Below are positions 7,365 through 13,938 of a stretch of DNA of 16,927 bases, one piece after another. This DNA comes from MWCM01 sp964558315. GTDB taxonomy: Bacteria > Patescibacteriota > UBA1384 > XYA2-FULL-43-10. How positions within the stretch are numbered: the stretch's first letter is position 1; the number at the start of each line of letters is the position of its first letter. The position numbers and the translations under genes are program-made. The notes below the pieces were generated by a model, which was not told the origin of the DNA, made no database searches, and saw only the letters and a program-made list of their open reading frames with translations. Where the stretch lies: the NCBI GenBank assembly GCA_964558315.1, contig CAZLCL010000018.1:1-16927 (forward strand). Direction: 5' to 3'.

Positions 7365-9158
7365 TTAATTAAATTCAGTTCTAAAAAACGAAAATAAGGC
7401 CATACTCTCATTACCGTAAGTGTACATTATCGCAACATCATCTCTATTATCGCTATTAAAATCTCCACTAACTAGTAATTTATTAGTTGAAGTCATTGAA
7501 AAATTTCTTCTCCCGCTCCAATACCTTGATAGCGGAGAGTAGTTATTGGCAGAATTGAAAGCGAAGATTCCGACGGTCCCGTCTCCGTAATCGTAAATAA
7601 CCGCCAAATCTGTCGCATCGCCGTTATTGTCGAAATCTCCTTTAACGATATTCGTCGATCGGGCGACACAAAAACAGCCGCTCTCTCCAGCATATACTAC
7701 CGTAGCGCGCCAATTATTCACCGATTGAAATTGGATAATGCCCATTCTTGAATTGCCATAATCGTACATTATCGAAATGTCATCAAAACCACTGTTGTCG
7801 AAATTGCCGGAGACAAAACCTTTCGATTGTTTTAAATTAATTCCGCTGGGACCACTTACATAAATATTTCTTAAATGGTAACTATTTCCTGATTCGATTG
7901 CCCAAAGACCGGTATTTGAATTCCCATAGTCATACAAAATAGCTAAGTCGGATCCTGCGACACCATCGAAATCTCCTGCTGTCAAATCTCCCGAAGAAGC
8001 GAAGTTCCAGTTTCCGGGGGGTAAATACCGATAAAGAAATGGCCTGAATGAGTTTGAAGATTCAAATACCCACAGCCCTATGCTCTCGTTGCCATAGTTG
8101 TAGATTAATGCTACGTCGTCGATTTCATCTGATTTATCAAAATCTCCGCTCACAAGATTTCCGCAATTATTGACGGACCAATTTCCGGGGGGTAGGGTTA
8201 GATACTGTTTAACTTTATAAGAGTTGTTAGACTCAAATACAAATAAACCCATCGTTTCATTCCCGTAATCATACATAGACAAAATGTCTAACTCACCGTC
8301 ATCATCGAAATCCCCGCTGACGCTTCTGCCGGATGAGTGAATATTCCAACTTTTTTCTGGCAGAGAAAGTAAATATGACATTTCAAACGGTTGGTTAGGA
8401 GCAGGCGGACCAAAAGTCGGGTCTTCAAAATAGCTCGTAAAAATCGTATGAAAGTTTTGCCACGAAACTATATGAGGGGTATAAATATAAAGGATTCTTG
8501 TGGCGGCATTCGCACAAGTAAAGGTTGTTCCATCTACGGTAACTGTTAAGTTTTGACTGGCGAAATATTGATCGTATCTGACTTTAAACCAAGCTGTTGC
8601 ATAGGCGATTTGTTGCCCTACGCCACCATACATTATTGACCTTGTTCTAAATGCGCTATCATTACAACTGGTGCCATATTTCAGGCAAGATTCCATAGAT
8701 TCATCGTACATATAGAAGAGTGGCCAAGTTTGGGTTGTTAAGCTAGATGGTGCGCTTCTTGTAATGGCGGAGCTCTCTTTTTGCAATAACGTAATTATCA
8801 TTCTGGGGTTTACATTGTGGGATTGTGCTTCGTCGTAAATTAATTGAGCTACATTTTTTCCGTAAAGTGGTTCTCCTGTAACATCATTAAATTGTCTGGT
8901 ATCAACATATCCCAATCCGCCACTAGCAAGAGGGTAGGGAACACTTATATATTCTGGAATATTATAATTTGCCAACCAACTACCTTTAGAGGCAAGAAAA
9001 TTATTAATGTCAACGGCCGACATCGTTCCCTTATCTAACATTACAGAATCATCAATTACATATTCTTTTGAATATTCTGCATTGCTAGATTTGGGGAAAC
9101 ATAAAATAATAAAAACGAGAAAGAGTGATAAAAAAATAATCTTGATAAAAAGTTTCAT
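7365..9158 (-). CDS. Secreted lysozyme-like protein with six-repeat FG-GAP/VCBS-type beta-propeller
   Basis: A 597-residue exported protein. A signal peptide covers about residues 1-27 (KLFIK, a hydrophobic core, then a likely cut after SNA). Residues about 30-250 look like a lysozyme/transglycosylase-fold domain. NPRMIITLLQKESS (117-130) places a likely catalytic Glu at 128, and YTPHIVSWQNFHTIFTSYF (226-244) closes the domain. C158 and C165 may pair. After a Pro-rich linker come six repeats of 56-58 residues, each starting G-D/N-F-D/N (282, 338, 395, 451, 507, 565) with acidic, calcium-loop-like residues and a conserved YDYGN motif. The last repeat is cut short, and the missing part appears ahead of the first (around 258-280), as in a closed propeller. 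It starts in an ATGA overlap with the TPR gene, with GGAGG about 10 nt upstream. Likely role: cutting or binding peptidoglycan outside the membrane. Substrate is unknown. Confidence 0.82.
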   Translation of the reverse strand: MKLFIKIIFLSLFLVFIILCFPKSSNAEYSKEYVIDDSVMLDKGTMSAVDINNFLASKGSWLANYNIPEYISVPYPLASGGLGYVDTRQFNDVTGEPLYGKNVAQLIYDEAQSHNVNPRMIITLLQKESSAITRSAPSSLTTQTWPLFYMYDESMESCLKYGTSCNDSAFRTRSIMYGGVGQQIAYATAWFKVRYDQYFASQNLTVTVDGTTFTCANAATRILYIYTPHIVSWQNFHTIFTSYFEDPTFGPPAPNQPFEMSYLLSLPEKSWNIHSSGRSVSGDFDDDGELDILSMYDYGNETMGLFVFESNNSYKVKQYLTLPPGNWSVNNCGNLVSGDFDKSDEIDDVALIYNYGNESIGLWVFESSNSFRPFLYRYLPPGNWNFASSGDLTAGDFDGVAGSDLAILYDYGNSNTGLWAIESGNSYHLRNIYVSGPSGINLKQSKGFVSGNFDNSGFDDISIMYDYGNSRMGIIQFQSVNNWRATVVYAGESGCFCVARSTNIVKGDFDNNGDATDLAVIYDYGDGTVGIFAFNSANNYSPLSRYWSGRRNFSMTSTNKLLVSGDFNSDNRDDVAIMYTYGNESMALFSFFRTEFN

Positions 9159-9649
9159 TCTCTGACTCCCTCCATATCAGTGCCGATGTCTTGGTTCAAA
9201 AGGTCAAGTTTTGCCTTAAGAACCTCGCTGTTTGGAATTTTCAACAAACCTTGTTCCAATGTAGATTTCTCACTTTTCTTATCTCCGAGTAGCGCATAAA
9301 AAGAAGCCTTTTTTGACCAATATATATCATTTTTTTCATCTAAACTTATTGCTTCGTTTATTTTAGTAATCGCTTCTTCAAGCTTCTGTTGTTTTGATAA
9401 TTCAACGGCCTTATTATAGTAATCTTCGGCTGAATCTTCAGTTTCTTCATCTTCGCTATTAGTGTCCCCATCATTTTCTTCTGATATTTCCGAATTATTA
9501 TCTTCTATCTCGGTTTTATTGCCAGTGTTCTCTCTAAAAAAGTATTCGTATGAGCGATAAATAGCAAATAGTAACACTATAACTGCTACTGAAATTAGCA
9601 ACCATTTCAAAAATCTGCTCTTTTTAAGCTTTTTTAATTTCTCAATCAT
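9155..9649 (-). CDS. Membrane-anchored TPR-like protein with acidic linker
   Basis: A 164-residue protein. A basic N-terminus (KLKKLKKSRFLK) precedes one membrane helix (about residues 16-32), which probably leaves the rest outside the membrane. Residues 40-76 are a disordered, very acidic linker rich in Glu, Asp, Asn and Ser. Residues 77-150 read as two TPR-like units: YYNKAVELSKQQKLEEAITK with NEAISLDEKN, then YWSKKASFYALLGDKKSEKS with LEQGLLKIPN. TPR units are protein-binding scaffolds, so a partner in the envelope is likely. The following lysozyme-like protein, whose start overlaps this stop as ATGA, is the obvious candidate. It is the first gene of the minus-strand operon, 86 nt from the divergent O-antigen ligase-like gene. 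No clear Shine-Dalgarno precedes ATG 9649. The exact function is unknown. Confidence 0.8.
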   Translation of the reverse strand: MIEKLKKLKKSRFLKWLLISVAVIVLLFAIYRSYEYFFRENTGNKTEIEDNNSEISEENDGDTNSEDEETEDSAEDYYNKAVELSKQQKLEEAITKINEAISLDEKNDIYWSKKASFYALLGDKKSEKSTLEQGLLKIPNSEVLKAKLDLLNQDIGTDMEGVRE

Positions 9650-9735
9650 TGTATAAATAATTGTATCACAAAAATCTTTAAATCAAGAGTTTATGCGACT
9701 TTTGATAGATACCATTTTCTGATAAATTATGTTTG
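9650..9735. promoter_or_regulatory. Divergent promoter region between two operons
   Basis: These 86 bases separate two divergent genes and must hold both promoters. Plus strand: TTGATA at 9702-9707 and AATTAT at 9725-9730, with a 17-nt spacer. This would start transcription at or next to ATG 9736, giving an almost leaderless message. Minus strand: TTGATT (complement of 9681-9686) and TACAAT (complement of 9660-9665), with a short 15-nt spacer, ending about 11 nt before ATG 9649. Neither start has a convincing Shine-Dalgarno. The boxes are read by eye in AT-rich DNA and are tentative. Confidence 0.4.
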
Positions 9736-11121
9736 ATGAATAAAAAATTTCTGAGCTATTTTTTGTATATACTTATTCTACTTCCTTTTGAAAGGTTGTT
9801 AACATTTGATTTGTTCGGTTTTACGGTTAAGCCGGCATACTTATTAGCGTTGGTATTTGTTGTATGGCTTACTCTCTCAAGTTTTCTTAGACCCGCTTTA
9901 ATATCGCGACTAAAATATTTAATCTCCAATATTAGGCTCGAGGAATATCTGCTTTTTTCATTGGTCGTTTGGTCATTTTTATCATCTGTTTGGTCTTTGG
10001 CGCCGGAACGAAGTTTAATTTATTCTGCTCTTCTCTTGTTATTAATTATCGTGTTTATGATTGTTAGAAGAATAATTTCTTTGGGCATGCGAGAGAGGAT
10101 TACTAATATCATTATTTGGCTGGGAGTGGCAGTATCTATTTTGGCGCTTTTACAATTTTTTATCGAACCGGTCTTTGGTTACAAAATAGCTCTTTTAAGA
10201 GAACAGTATGGGAGTCGCGTTTTTGCTTTTCCACGCCCGCAAGCAACTTTTTTGGAACCGTTGTATTTAGCGAATTTTTTGCTGTTCCCGATCTTTGTCA
10301 AGCTGAATAAAGAATTAAGAATTAAGAATAATGGTCAAGCAGAGAATATTCAATATTCAATATCTTATTTGGCAATCTCAGGACCACCTCAGGAAATTAT
10401 GAATTACAGTAAAATGAGCATTATTCATTATTCATCATTCATTATTCGATTTGCAAAAAGATGTTCTCCTTTAGTAATAATGTTAGTGGCGTTTTTGCTT
10501 ACATTGTCGAGGGGGGCATACCTTGCTTTAATAATGGAGGTTATTGTTATGCTAATTGTGCTTTTGATTCAAAAAAGCATTAACCTTCGTATGGTTGGCA
10601 AATTGTTATTAATTGGGCTTTTATCAATAATTATTTCCCTGACCTTTGTTTATTCAATTGCCGGCAAGACGGGTTTGAAAAATTATTCTCGTCAAGCAAT
10701 TAACACTCGTGATCTAGCTCCTTCAAATAAGCTGGAATCTTTAAAAAACAGGAGTTTTTCGCAAGATATTGCATTAAAAAATATTAAAAATAACTATTTG
10801 TTAGGAGTTGGTTTGGCGGCGTTTGGATCATTGCCTGAATATCAGTTGTTAAGGGAAAACGGCGAGTGGCAAACAGTAAATAATCAATACCTAGAAATTC
10901 TCACAGAACTGGGCATTTTTGGAGCAATGATATTATTGGCAATAATATATTTAAGCATTAGATATCAGGTGATAAGAGTTCGAGAGAGAAAATACGATAA
11001 TGTTGTATATCTGCCTTGGATTATTGCAGTGTTAATACAGTATGTTACTTTTTCCTCGTTATTTTTGCTATATTTATGGGTCTTTTTGGCAATATCGTGG
11101 CCAGTTGAGGATCAAAATTAA
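9736..11121 (+). CDS. O-antigen ligase/polymerase-like protein 1 (Wzy/WaaL family)
   Basis: A 461-residue polytopic protein of the O-antigen ligase family, which polymerises lipid-linked glycan repeats or transfers finished glycan to an acceptor on the outer face of the membrane. Family marks are TFLEPLYLANFL (171-182), LTLSRGAYLAL (256-266, with the conserved Ser-Arg), IKNNYLLGVGLAAFG in the large external loop, and NNQYLEILTELGIFG, where polymerase/ligase proteins have their second functional loop. A 50-residue low-complexity stretch (about 191-240) splits two helices that normally lie close together; it comes from the repeat element described separately. ATG 9736 is chosen over the adjoining TTG at 9733. 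It is a single gene, divergent from the TPR operon and convergent with the DUF2079 gene 12 nt away. Polymerase and ligase cannot be told apart from the sequence. Confidence 0.85.
   Translation: MNKKFLSYFLYILILLPFERLLTFDLFGFTVKPAYLLALVFVVWLTLSSFLRPALISRLKYLISNIRLEEYLLFSLVVWSFLSSVWSLAPERSLIYSALLLLLIIVFMIVRRIISLGMRERITNIIIWLGVAVSILALLQFFIEPVFGYKIALLREQYGSRVFAFPRPQATFLEPLYLANFLLFPIFVKLNKELRIKNNGQAENIQYSISYLAISGPPQEIMNYSKMSIIHYSSFIIRFAKRCSPLVIMLVAFLLTLSRGAYLALIMEVIVMLIVLLIQKSINLRMVGKLLLIGLLSIIISLTFVYSIAGKTGLKNYSRQAINTRDLAPSNKLESLKNRSFSQDIALKNIKNNYLLGVGLAAFGSLPEYQLLRENGEWQTVNNQYLEILTELGIFGAMILLAIIYLSIRYQVIRVRERKYDNVVYLPWIIAVLIQYVTFSSLFLLYLWVFLAISWPVEDQN
10305..10447. repeat. MITE-like in-frame insert with 29-bp imperfect terminal inverted repeats
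   Basis: The left arm, 10305-10333, is four heptamers (GAATAAA, GAATTAA, GAATTAA, GAATAAT) plus G. The right arm, 10419-10447, is its reverse complement at 24 of 29 positions, made of units of the CATTATT type. Between them lie 85 bp, including GAATATTCAATATTCAATAT. The whole 143-bp unit is read through in frame in the O-antigen ligase-like gene, adding about 48 residues to a loop between helices. No transposase is encoded, so any movement would need help in trans. Confidence 0.7.
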
Positions 11122-11133
11122 TAAAGGGTTGCC

Positions 11134-12594
11134 CTAATTAGTAATTTTTTGTGCTAACATTACTCCATTATGGTTATAAAGCTCCTTGTAACCATAATTT
11201 GATAGTAATTCTGAATAAAAAAATATTACATCCTCACGGCAATCAAAAGGCCAGTAATCAAGTTCGGTGCTTAATAAAATATATTCAGGACGGATATTTG
11301 TAAAAGATTGCGGGATATTGTAAACCTCTTTTCTACTAGTGAGTTGAGGAAAAGCCGATTGAATGCCGACCGAAGCATTATCGGGAATTAAATTTATAGC
11401 ATCCTTAGCTGAGTTTATCGTCGGAGTTTTGGAATAAAATTTTTTGTCAGATAATAGAAGCTGAGGTTTTTTGTAATATCTGGTATTGGGAACCAAAATA
11501 TTAATGAAAATTGAGATTAATATTACTGCAAATAAAAGAATCTGATGAGTATTAGATGGCTTTATTTTTTTCTTTACCCAAACTGCTAATCGCCAAACAG
11601 CAATGATTGTCGCCGAAATTAAAATCGGTCCTTGAATCGCTGAATAATGTTCAACGGTCGTCCAACGCCAATTTTGTGTGCTTAAAAAGCGCCCAAGCCA
11701 AATAGGTAACAAAAAAACCGATATCTCCGGAGCCAATAAAGATAAGCCAGCAAAAGACATAAGAGTATAAATAATAGTTTCCGTTTTTATAAGCGGCAAA
11801 AATAAGCCGCGTAATAAAAGCATGGGGTCTTTGAACGAATTTAAAAGTATCTCGGACCAGCTTGCCCCGAGTTCTCCGGCATCGAAGTAATAATACTGGA
11901 TACCGCTAAAACTAGGTAGCCAGTAACTGGTTATAAAAATAAAATAGATAGAACTGAACAAAATAATAATGCCACCCAATAAGCGTTTTTTATCAATAAA
12001 AAAAAGATATAATCCAAAAAGAATTACTATTAGAGGCATATCTTCCTTAACCAGTAACAATAAAATTAGCGATAGGAGTAAGCCCCGATATTTTTTGTGC
12101 AGTAAAAAATAAAAAGCCCATGAGAGAGGCAGGACTGCTAAGGCGGAAACATGAAAGGGGTAATCAAGTGCGGAGAAAAAGCCGAAAAAAAGAAAATACG
12201 GCACAAGCCAAAAAGCGGAAATATTTTGATTATTAAAATATCTATTGGCAATTAGATAAATCGGGTAACCGCTTAAAGTAATTGCTAAAACCTGTATAAC
12301 CAGTAAGGTCTTGGGGTCTTGAAAGAGAAAATATATGGGACTCAGTAAAAATAATATGAAATGGGCGTGATCACCGATTAAATTAAATCCTTTTAAAGGA
12401 TTGTCTCCAAGGTCAAAATGAGCCAAGCCCCACATGTGGCGGTTATATAAACCCAAATCTAAAACTGTAAATCGAAAATGATTATAAGAAATAAAAACAA
12501 AAAGCAGGTAAATGATGCTAGCAAATAAAATAAAAAACCAAGCTAATTTATTTTCTCGAATTTTATTAAAAAAGTTTATTAATAATTGTTTCAT
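11134..12594 (-). CDS. DUF2079 family membrane protein (GT-C-like)
   Basis: A 486-residue protein with about ten membrane helices and a C-terminal soluble part (from about residue 385). It fits the DUF2079 family of predicted membrane proteins, often regarded as GT-C-type glycosyltransferase relatives. Seen in sequence: FTVLDLGLYNRHMWGLAH (42-59) in the first external loop, and GDHAHFILFLLSPIYFLF (74-91), where the family has its conserved His. Next comes TLLVIQVLAITLSGYPIYLI. The tail has the family's usual theme of an Asn-rich phrase (LIPDNASVGIQSAFPQLTSR) and EYILLSTELDYWPF. It is transcribed alone against both neighbours. No Shine-Dalgarno is seen before ATG 12594. Substrate and reaction are unknown; the setting suggests adding a sugar to an exported lipid-linked glycan. 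Confidence 0.82.
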   Translation of the reverse strand: MKQLLINFFNKIRENKLAWFFILFASIIYLLFVFISYNHFRFTVLDLGLYNRHMWGLAHFDLGDNPLKGFNLIGDHAHFILFLLSPIYFLFQDPKTLLVIQVLAITLSGYPIYLIANRYFNNQNISAFWLVPYFLFFGFFSALDYPFHVSALAVLPLSWAFYFLLHKKYRGLLLSLILLLLVKEDMPLIVILFGLYLFFIDKKRLLGGIIILFSSIYFIFITSYWLPSFSGIQYYYFDAGELGASWSEILLNSFKDPMLLLRGLFLPLIKTETIIYTLMSFAGLSLLAPEISVFLLPIWLGRFLSTQNWRWTTVEHYSAIQGPILISATIIAVWRLAVWVKKKIKPSNTHQILLFAVILISIFINILVPNTRYYKKPQLLLSDKKFYSKTPTINSAKDAINLIPDNASVGIQSAFPQLTSRKEVYNIPQSFTNIRPEYILLSTELDYWPFDCREDVIFFYSELLSNYGYKELYNHNGVMLAQKITN

Positions 12595-12605
12595 TTTAGA
12601 TCATC

Positions 12606-12650
12606 TTGCGGAGACGACTATATATAGCCTATAATTTAGATAATTAGGGA
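12606..12650 (+). promoter_or_regulatory. Candidate sigma-70 promoter and Shine-Dalgarno for the ligase/GT operon
   Basis: A perfect TATAAT lies at 12630-12635, with a weak TTGCGG at 12606-12611 (18-nt spacer). Transcription would start near 12642. AGGGA at 12646-12650 is a good Shine-Dalgarno 10 nt before ATG 12661. A 10-bp palindrome CTATATATAG at 12618-12627 overlaps the spacer and could be an operator or simply AT-rich promoter DNA. The divergent DUF2079 gene must use the same 66-bp gap, but no good promoter was seen on that strand. Confidence 0.5.
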
Positions 12651-12660
12651 AACAAAATTT

Positions 12661-13938
12661 ATGATAAATATTCTGTTGTTTATTACAGTTTTTTTAATAC
12701 CGTTTTATTTTATCAGATTTGATATTTTGAGCATACCGACAAATATTTTTGAGGTTGCGGTTTTGATGTTGCTGATAGCAATAGTAATTAATAACTTAAA
12801 ATTTAAAAATAATAATTGCAATATAAAATATTTTAATTTAGGGGATAAAACACTTTCAACCCTGATTTTGTTATTTTTCTTATCCTTTTTAATAGGGTCA
12901 TTTAAAGCGGGGTTTAGCCTTGATTCCCTAGGGATTGTAAAAAGTTATTTTGTTGTGCCGTTGATGTTTGGTCTGGCTATTAGCTATAAGTTATCATCTT
13001 ATAAGGGGCACACAAACCTAAAACCTAAAACCCAAAACCTAAAACCAATTTTTTTCGGGCTTTACGCCTCGTTAATGTTTGTGTCTGTTTGGGCAATATC
13101 GCAAAAGTTTGGTATTATCACAACACTTTTCTATCAGGCTGGCGATGTATCATTTAACCAATATCTTGGAAGCAATTTTCGTGCTTTTGGACCTTTTGAA
13201 TCACCAAATTATTTAGCAATGTTTATCGTGCCAGTGATATTTATTACAATTGGCACGAATTTAAAATTTAAAATTTATAATTTAAAATTATGGAACATTT
13301 TCTTTTATTTAAGTCTGATTTTGCCGCTGATTGCTTTATTTTTAACCAAATCAAGGGCAGGAATTATTGCTTTAATAGTATCTTTGTCATTATACGGTAT
13401 ATTATGGCTCTATAAAAAACTTAAATCAAAAGTGGCACAGGTCGCCCTAGCATTATCTTCCATTATTCTTTCTTTATTATTCTTTATTCTTTTACTAAAA
13501 TTCGGTTTGCGTCCCGAAACGGACTCAATACGCTTAGAAATTTATTCATATTCATGGCAGATGATCCGAGATAATCCAATATTCGGTATAGGTTTGGGCA
13601 ATTATCAAAACTATTTATCAAATATGGTGACTTCTGATTCTTTTCGTAATATCGCGCTTTCTTACGCTTATCATCCTCATAGCTTATTTCTGGCTATGTG
13701 GCTTAACTTAGGATTAATTGGTTTAGTGTCATTTATTGGATTGATAATTTTCTTTTTTATAAATATTATCAAATATCCGTCAATCTCAAATATTTTATTT
13801 TCATGCTCAATAATTGCGATTCTCGCCCACGGTTTTTTTGATACCACATATTTTAAAAATGATCTTTCGGCTTTTTTTTGGCTGGCAATTCTGCTAACCG
13901 TCCCGTTTCATTCAGACAAAAATTTAATTAAACATTAA
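12661..13938 (+). CDS. O-antigen ligase/polymerase-like protein 2 (Wzy/WaaL family)
   Basis: A 425-residue polytopic protein of the O-antigen ligase family. Evidence is FGPFESPNYLAMFIVPV (176-192), the TKSRAGIIAL helix with Ser231-Arg232, the large external loop carrying RLEIYSYSWQMIRDNPIFG (291-309) then GIGLGNY, and AYHPHSLFLAMWLNLGL (336-352), where the His and the LGL turn are typical. The glycan is unknown. Three short low-complexity peptides (about residues 46-59, 116-129 and 199-211) sit in loops between helices and come from heptanucleotide-periodic DNA, described separately. The gene and its neighbour are visibly more AT-rich than the first operon. It has its own promoter and Shine-Dalgarno. 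Its stop overlaps the next start in TAATG. Confidence 0.85.
   Translation: MINILLFITVFLIPFYFIRFDILSIPTNIFEVAVLMLLIAIVINNLKFKNNNCNIKYFNLGDKTLSTLILLFFLSFLIGSFKAGFSLDSLGIVKSYFVVPLMFGLAISYKLSSYKGHTNLKPKTQNLKPIFFGLYASLMFVSVWAISQKFGIITTLFYQAGDVSFNQYLGSNFRAFGPFESPNYLAMFIVPVIFITIGTNLKFKIYNLKLWNIFFYLSLILPLIALFLTKSRAGIIALIVSLSLYGILWLYKKLKSKVAQVALALSSIILSLLFFILLLKFGLRPETDSIRLEIYSYSWQMIRDNPIFGIGLGNYQNYLSNMVTSDSFRNIALSYAYHPHSLFLAMWLNLGLIGLVSFIGLIIFFFINIIKYPSISNILFSCSIIAILAHGFFDTTYFKNDLSAFFWLAILLTVPFHSDKNLIKH
12793..12841. repeat. Heptanucleotide-phased insert A in O-antigen ligase-like gene 2
   Basis: Forty-nine bases divide into seven 7-nt units that share an A-rich start (AACTTAA, AATTTAA, AAATAAT, AATTGCA, ATATAAA, ATATTTT, AATTTAG). 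They encode the loop peptide LKFKNNNCNIKYFN. The centre TAATAATTGCAAT recurs exactly in the glycosyltransferase gene at the right edge. Confidence 0.5.
13017..13046. repeat. CCTAAAA heptanucleotide tandem repeat (insert B)
   Basis: Four 7-nt units (CCTAAAA, CCTAAAA, CCCAAAA, CCTAAAA) plus CC form a 30-bp tandem array within the gene, with one mismatch. Read in frame it gives a 7-residue peptide period (NLKPKTQ, then NLKP) in a loop between two helices. The composition is unlike the flanking helices. Confidence 0.85.
13260..13290. repeat. TTAAAAT heptanucleotide tandem repeat (insert C)
   Basis: Units TTAAAAT, TTAAAAT, TTATAAT, TTAAAAT follow each other from 13261 with one mismatch, then TA. 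They encode the loop peptide NLKFKIYNLKLWN. This is a different unit from insert B in the same gene, but it has the same 7-nt phase and the same number of copies. Confidence 0.75.

Noticed and set aside
11124..11136. AGGG-TTG-CCCT hairpin between convergent genes as a terminator
   Set aside because: The stem is only 4 bp with mismatches beyond it. A T-run follows, but the structure is too weak to call.
13017..13046. CCTAAAA array resembling a telomere-type repeat
   Set aside because: It lies inside an intact bacterial membrane-protein gene, has four units only and keeps the frame, so it is an intragenic tandem repeat.
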